Assembly: GCF_030814655.1 (NCBI RefSeq)
Contig: NZ_JAUSVK010000001.1
Location: forward strand, 6,517,001-6,581,000
Reading direction: 5' to 3'
DNA length: 64,000 nucleotides
Source: Labrys monachus
Lineage (GTDB): Bacteria > Pseudomonadota > Alphaproteobacteria > Rhizobiales > Labraceae
The notes under the pieces are model-generated. The model had not been told where the DNA came from. It saw nothing but the letters and a program-made list of their open reading frames with translations, and did not search any database. How positions within the stretch are numbered: the first letter of the stretch is position 1; each line of letters opens with the position of its first letter. The translations under genes were made by a program, and so were the position numbers. Shown piece after piece: positions 62,319 through 64,000 of the stretch.

Positions 62319-63225
62319 GGCGCCGACCGGGAGACGGCATGTCCCGGGGGGCCGCGCCGCGTGCCTCCGGCCGGCCGTCGAGCGATGCCAGCAGCCGGTC
62401 GAGCTTGCCGATCGTCTGCTCCTCCTCGAGCGGCGTGTAGGCGACGAGCTTCATGTCGGGCTGCTCGGCGACGGCCAGGCTGGTATATTCGAACACCATG
62501 CGTCCGGCGCCCGGGTGGTCGATGCGCTTGTGGCCGCCGAAGGGCCGCAGCACCTCCTGCTTCGGCCACCAGGCGCGGAATTCCCGGCTCGCCGCCTTCA
62601 GGATGGCGATGAGCCGCTCGAAATCCGGATCGCCGGCATAGCGGACGCTGTCGGCCCGGAACATGGCGAGCGAGGCCGGCGCCAGCCCGTCCCAATCCAC
62701 CATCCTCCGGCGGTGGTCCGGGTCGGCGAACACCATATGCATGATATTGCGTGCATCGCCGTCGAGCCGTTCATAGTCGCCGAACACGGCGACCGCCGCC
62801 CGGTTCCAGGCCAGGACGTCCCAGCGGCGGCCGAGCACATAGGCCGGCTGGCCCCGCATGCTGTCGAGCATGCGCAGGAGCGGCACCGGCACGATTTCCG
62901 GCCCGGAGCGGCGCGTTTCGGGCGGTGCCCGGTCATCGAGCAGGAACAGATGCCGTGTCTCGGTCGGGTCGAGCCGCAGCGCCTTGGCGAGCGCCGACAG
63001 CACCTCGCGCGACGGGCGCACGTCCCGCCCCTGTTCGAGCCATGTGTACCAGGTGGTGCCGACGCCCGCGAGCAGCGCCACCTCTTCGCGCCGCAGGCCC
63101 GGCGTGCGCCGCCGCAGCCCCGGCGGCAAGCCGACATCCTCCGGCGCCAGCCTTTCGCGGCGGCTGCGCAGGAACGCCGCAAAGGCGCGGCGGCGATTGT
63201 CGTGCGTGGCGGGCCGGGTGTCCAT
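62299..63225 (-). CDS. XRE-family regulator with MmyB-like ligand-binding domain
   Basis: The protein has 308 residues. The N-terminal helix-turn-helix (LRREEVALLAGVGTTWYTWL) is followed by the MmyB-like PAS-related domain: YVLGRRWDVLAWNRAAVAVF, MVFADPDHRRRMVDWDGLA and ELLRPFGGHKRIDHPGAGRM region. Such regulators usually repress a neighbouring short-chain dehydrogenase gene, here divergent 149 bp away. The ATG at 63225 matches the family start. Confidence 0.9.
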   Translation of the reverse strand: MDTRPATHDNRRRAFAAFLRSRRERLAPEDVGLPPGLRRRTPGLRREEVALLAGVGTTWYTWLEQGRDVRPSREVLSALAKALRLDPTETRHLFLLDDRAPPETRRSGPEIVPVPLLRMLDSMRGQPAYVLGRRWDVLAWNRAAVAVFGDYERLDGDARNIMHMVFADPDHRRRMVDWDGLAPASLAMFRADSVRYAGDPDFERLIAILKAASREFRAWWPKQEVLRPFGGHKRIDHPGAGRMVFEYTSLAVAEQPDMKLVAYTPLEEEQTIGKLDRLLASLDGRPEARGAAPRDMPSPGRRLTRPPA

Positions 63226-63374
63226 GATGCCGATGATAGTAGTGCCAGTACCAGGATAACGCCAGTTCTGTTTGCGCCTTTTCCGCCATGCGAGGGTCCG
63301 TTCCGCGACGACGGCGGCCGACAAAAACATCTTTGTCGGCCTCCCCGATCGCGCAATCCTGAAAGGACGTCACC

Positions 63375-64000
63375 ATGTCACCACAGCACACCGTCATCGC
63401 CGGCGGCTCGTCCGGCATCGGCCTCGCCACTGCGGAAATGCTCCTCGATGCCGGCCACCGGGTCAGCGTCACCGGCCGCCGCGTCGAGCGGCTGCACGAG
63501 GCCGCGACGCGGCTCGGCGGCCGGGCGCAGGCCGTCGCCATGGATGCGGCGGACCCGGACGGCGTGAGGCGCGCCTTCGAGGGCATCGGTCCCTTCGATC
63601 ATCTCGTGCTGGCGCTCGGGTCCGCCAAGGGAGCGGGGCCGTTCGCATCGGTCGACCTCGGCGAGGTGCGGCAGGGCTTCGCGGAGAAGGTCTTTCCGCA
63701 TTTCGCCACGGCGCAGGCGGCGCTGCCCCTGCTTGCGGCGGGCGGCAGCATCACCTTCGTCGCCGCCGTCACCGCCCATGCGGCGATGCCGGGAACCGCC
63801 GGCATCGGCGCGGCCAATGCGGCCGTCGCGGCGCTGGTGCCGATCCTCGCCGCCGAGCTCAAGCCGGTCAGGGTCAATGGCGTGTCGCCCGGGGTGATCG
63901 ACACGCCGTGGTGGGATTTCCTCGCCGCCGACGTCAAGGCATCCGTCTTCGCCGATTATGCCGCGAAGACGCCGGTCGGCCGGGTCGGCACAGCCGACGA
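63375..64000 (+). CDS. Short-chain dehydrogenase/reductase-like protein (3' end outside window)
   Basis: The first 208 residues are present. The cofactor motif VIAGGSSGIGLATAEMLLDA and the NRR-type GRRVERLHE are clear. The catalytic triad is not: where Ser-x12-Tyr-x3-Lys is expected the sequence reads FVAAVTAHAAMPGTAGIGAA then NAAVAAL, so Tyr and Lys are replaced. RVNGVSPGVIDTPWW, the typical PG block, follows. It may bind NAD(P) without reducing a carbonyl, or belong to the NmrA-like atypical group. It is divergent from the MmyB-type regulator. Confidence 0.85.
   Translation, partial: MSPQHTVIAGGSSGIGLATAEMLLDAGHRVSVTGRRVERLHEAATRLGGRAQAVAMDAADPDGVRRAFEGIGPFDHLVLALGSAKGAGPFASVDLGEVRQGFAEKVFPHFATAQAALPLLAAGGSITFVAAVTAHAAMPGTAGIGAANAAVAALVPILAAELKPVRVNGVSPGVIDTPWWDFLAADVKASVFADYAAKTPVGRVGTAD

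Overview
The window is high-GC DNA from an alphaproteobacterium, most likely of the order Hyphomicrobiales (Rhizobiales); the genus cannot be read from the sequence. The reasons are the argH-lptM-lysA block, the nadD-rsfS-rlmH block, the kdsD-ccmABCDG block, a rhizobial-type two-domain RhaD, a group III truncated haemoglobin, and intergenic hairpins of the kind common in rhizobial genomes. Coding density is high. I saw no rRNA, tRNA, CRISPR array, phage or intact insertion sequence.

Layout. 1-11.8 kb holds housekeeping genes: the end of an EnvC-like factor, a carboxy-terminal protease, a homocysteine methyltransferase, lysA, an LptM-like lipoprotein, argH, a TlpA thioredoxin, rlmH, rsfS, nadD, leuC and a secreted phosphodiester glycosidase. 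It also carries a decayed vapBC pair and a DUF559 nuclease gene set between inverted hairpin repeats. 11.9-20.3 kb holds a LysE exporter and a sugar locus: a RhaD-type aldolase/dehydrogenase, a divergent DeoR regulator, two FGGY kinases and an orphan substrate-binding protein. 20.7-27.6 kb is gltB-gltD, split by a GIY-YIG nuclease gene bracketed by two near-identical ~131-bp repeats. 27.6-35.3 kb holds a DUF459 SGNH protein, an MltB-type transglycosylase, kdsD, ccmABCDG and two tandem RppH-like Nudix genes.

35.5-42.7 kb is an inducible uptake locus: a GntR/sugar-binding-fold regulator facing a peptide-type ABC transporter operon that contains an Fe(II)/2-oxoglutarate dioxygenase. 42.7-51 kb holds a RES-toxin remnant, a YddG-like exporter, a truncated haemoglobin, a TPR-caspase protein, a flavin monooxygenase, two aldo/keto reductases and an exported methyltransferase. 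A ~260-bp palindromic element follows. 51.5-57.3 kb is a compact carbohydrate operon (Gfo/Idh/MocA dehydrogenase, TIM-barrel isomerase, alpha/beta hydrolase, RPE-family epimerase, ROK kinase) facing a ROK repressor across a clear palindrome. 57.3-64 kb holds crcB, a lactonase-like amidohydrolase, glsA, a YeiH exporter with its LysR regulator, and an MmyB-type regulator facing an atypical SDR.

The most unusual features are the two small nuclease genes, each enclosed by its own repeat family, the long palindromic element near 51.3 kb, and the two uncharacterised catabolic loci (36.7-42.7 kb and 51.5-57.3 kb). Functions are read from sequence motifs and gene context only; no database search was possible.
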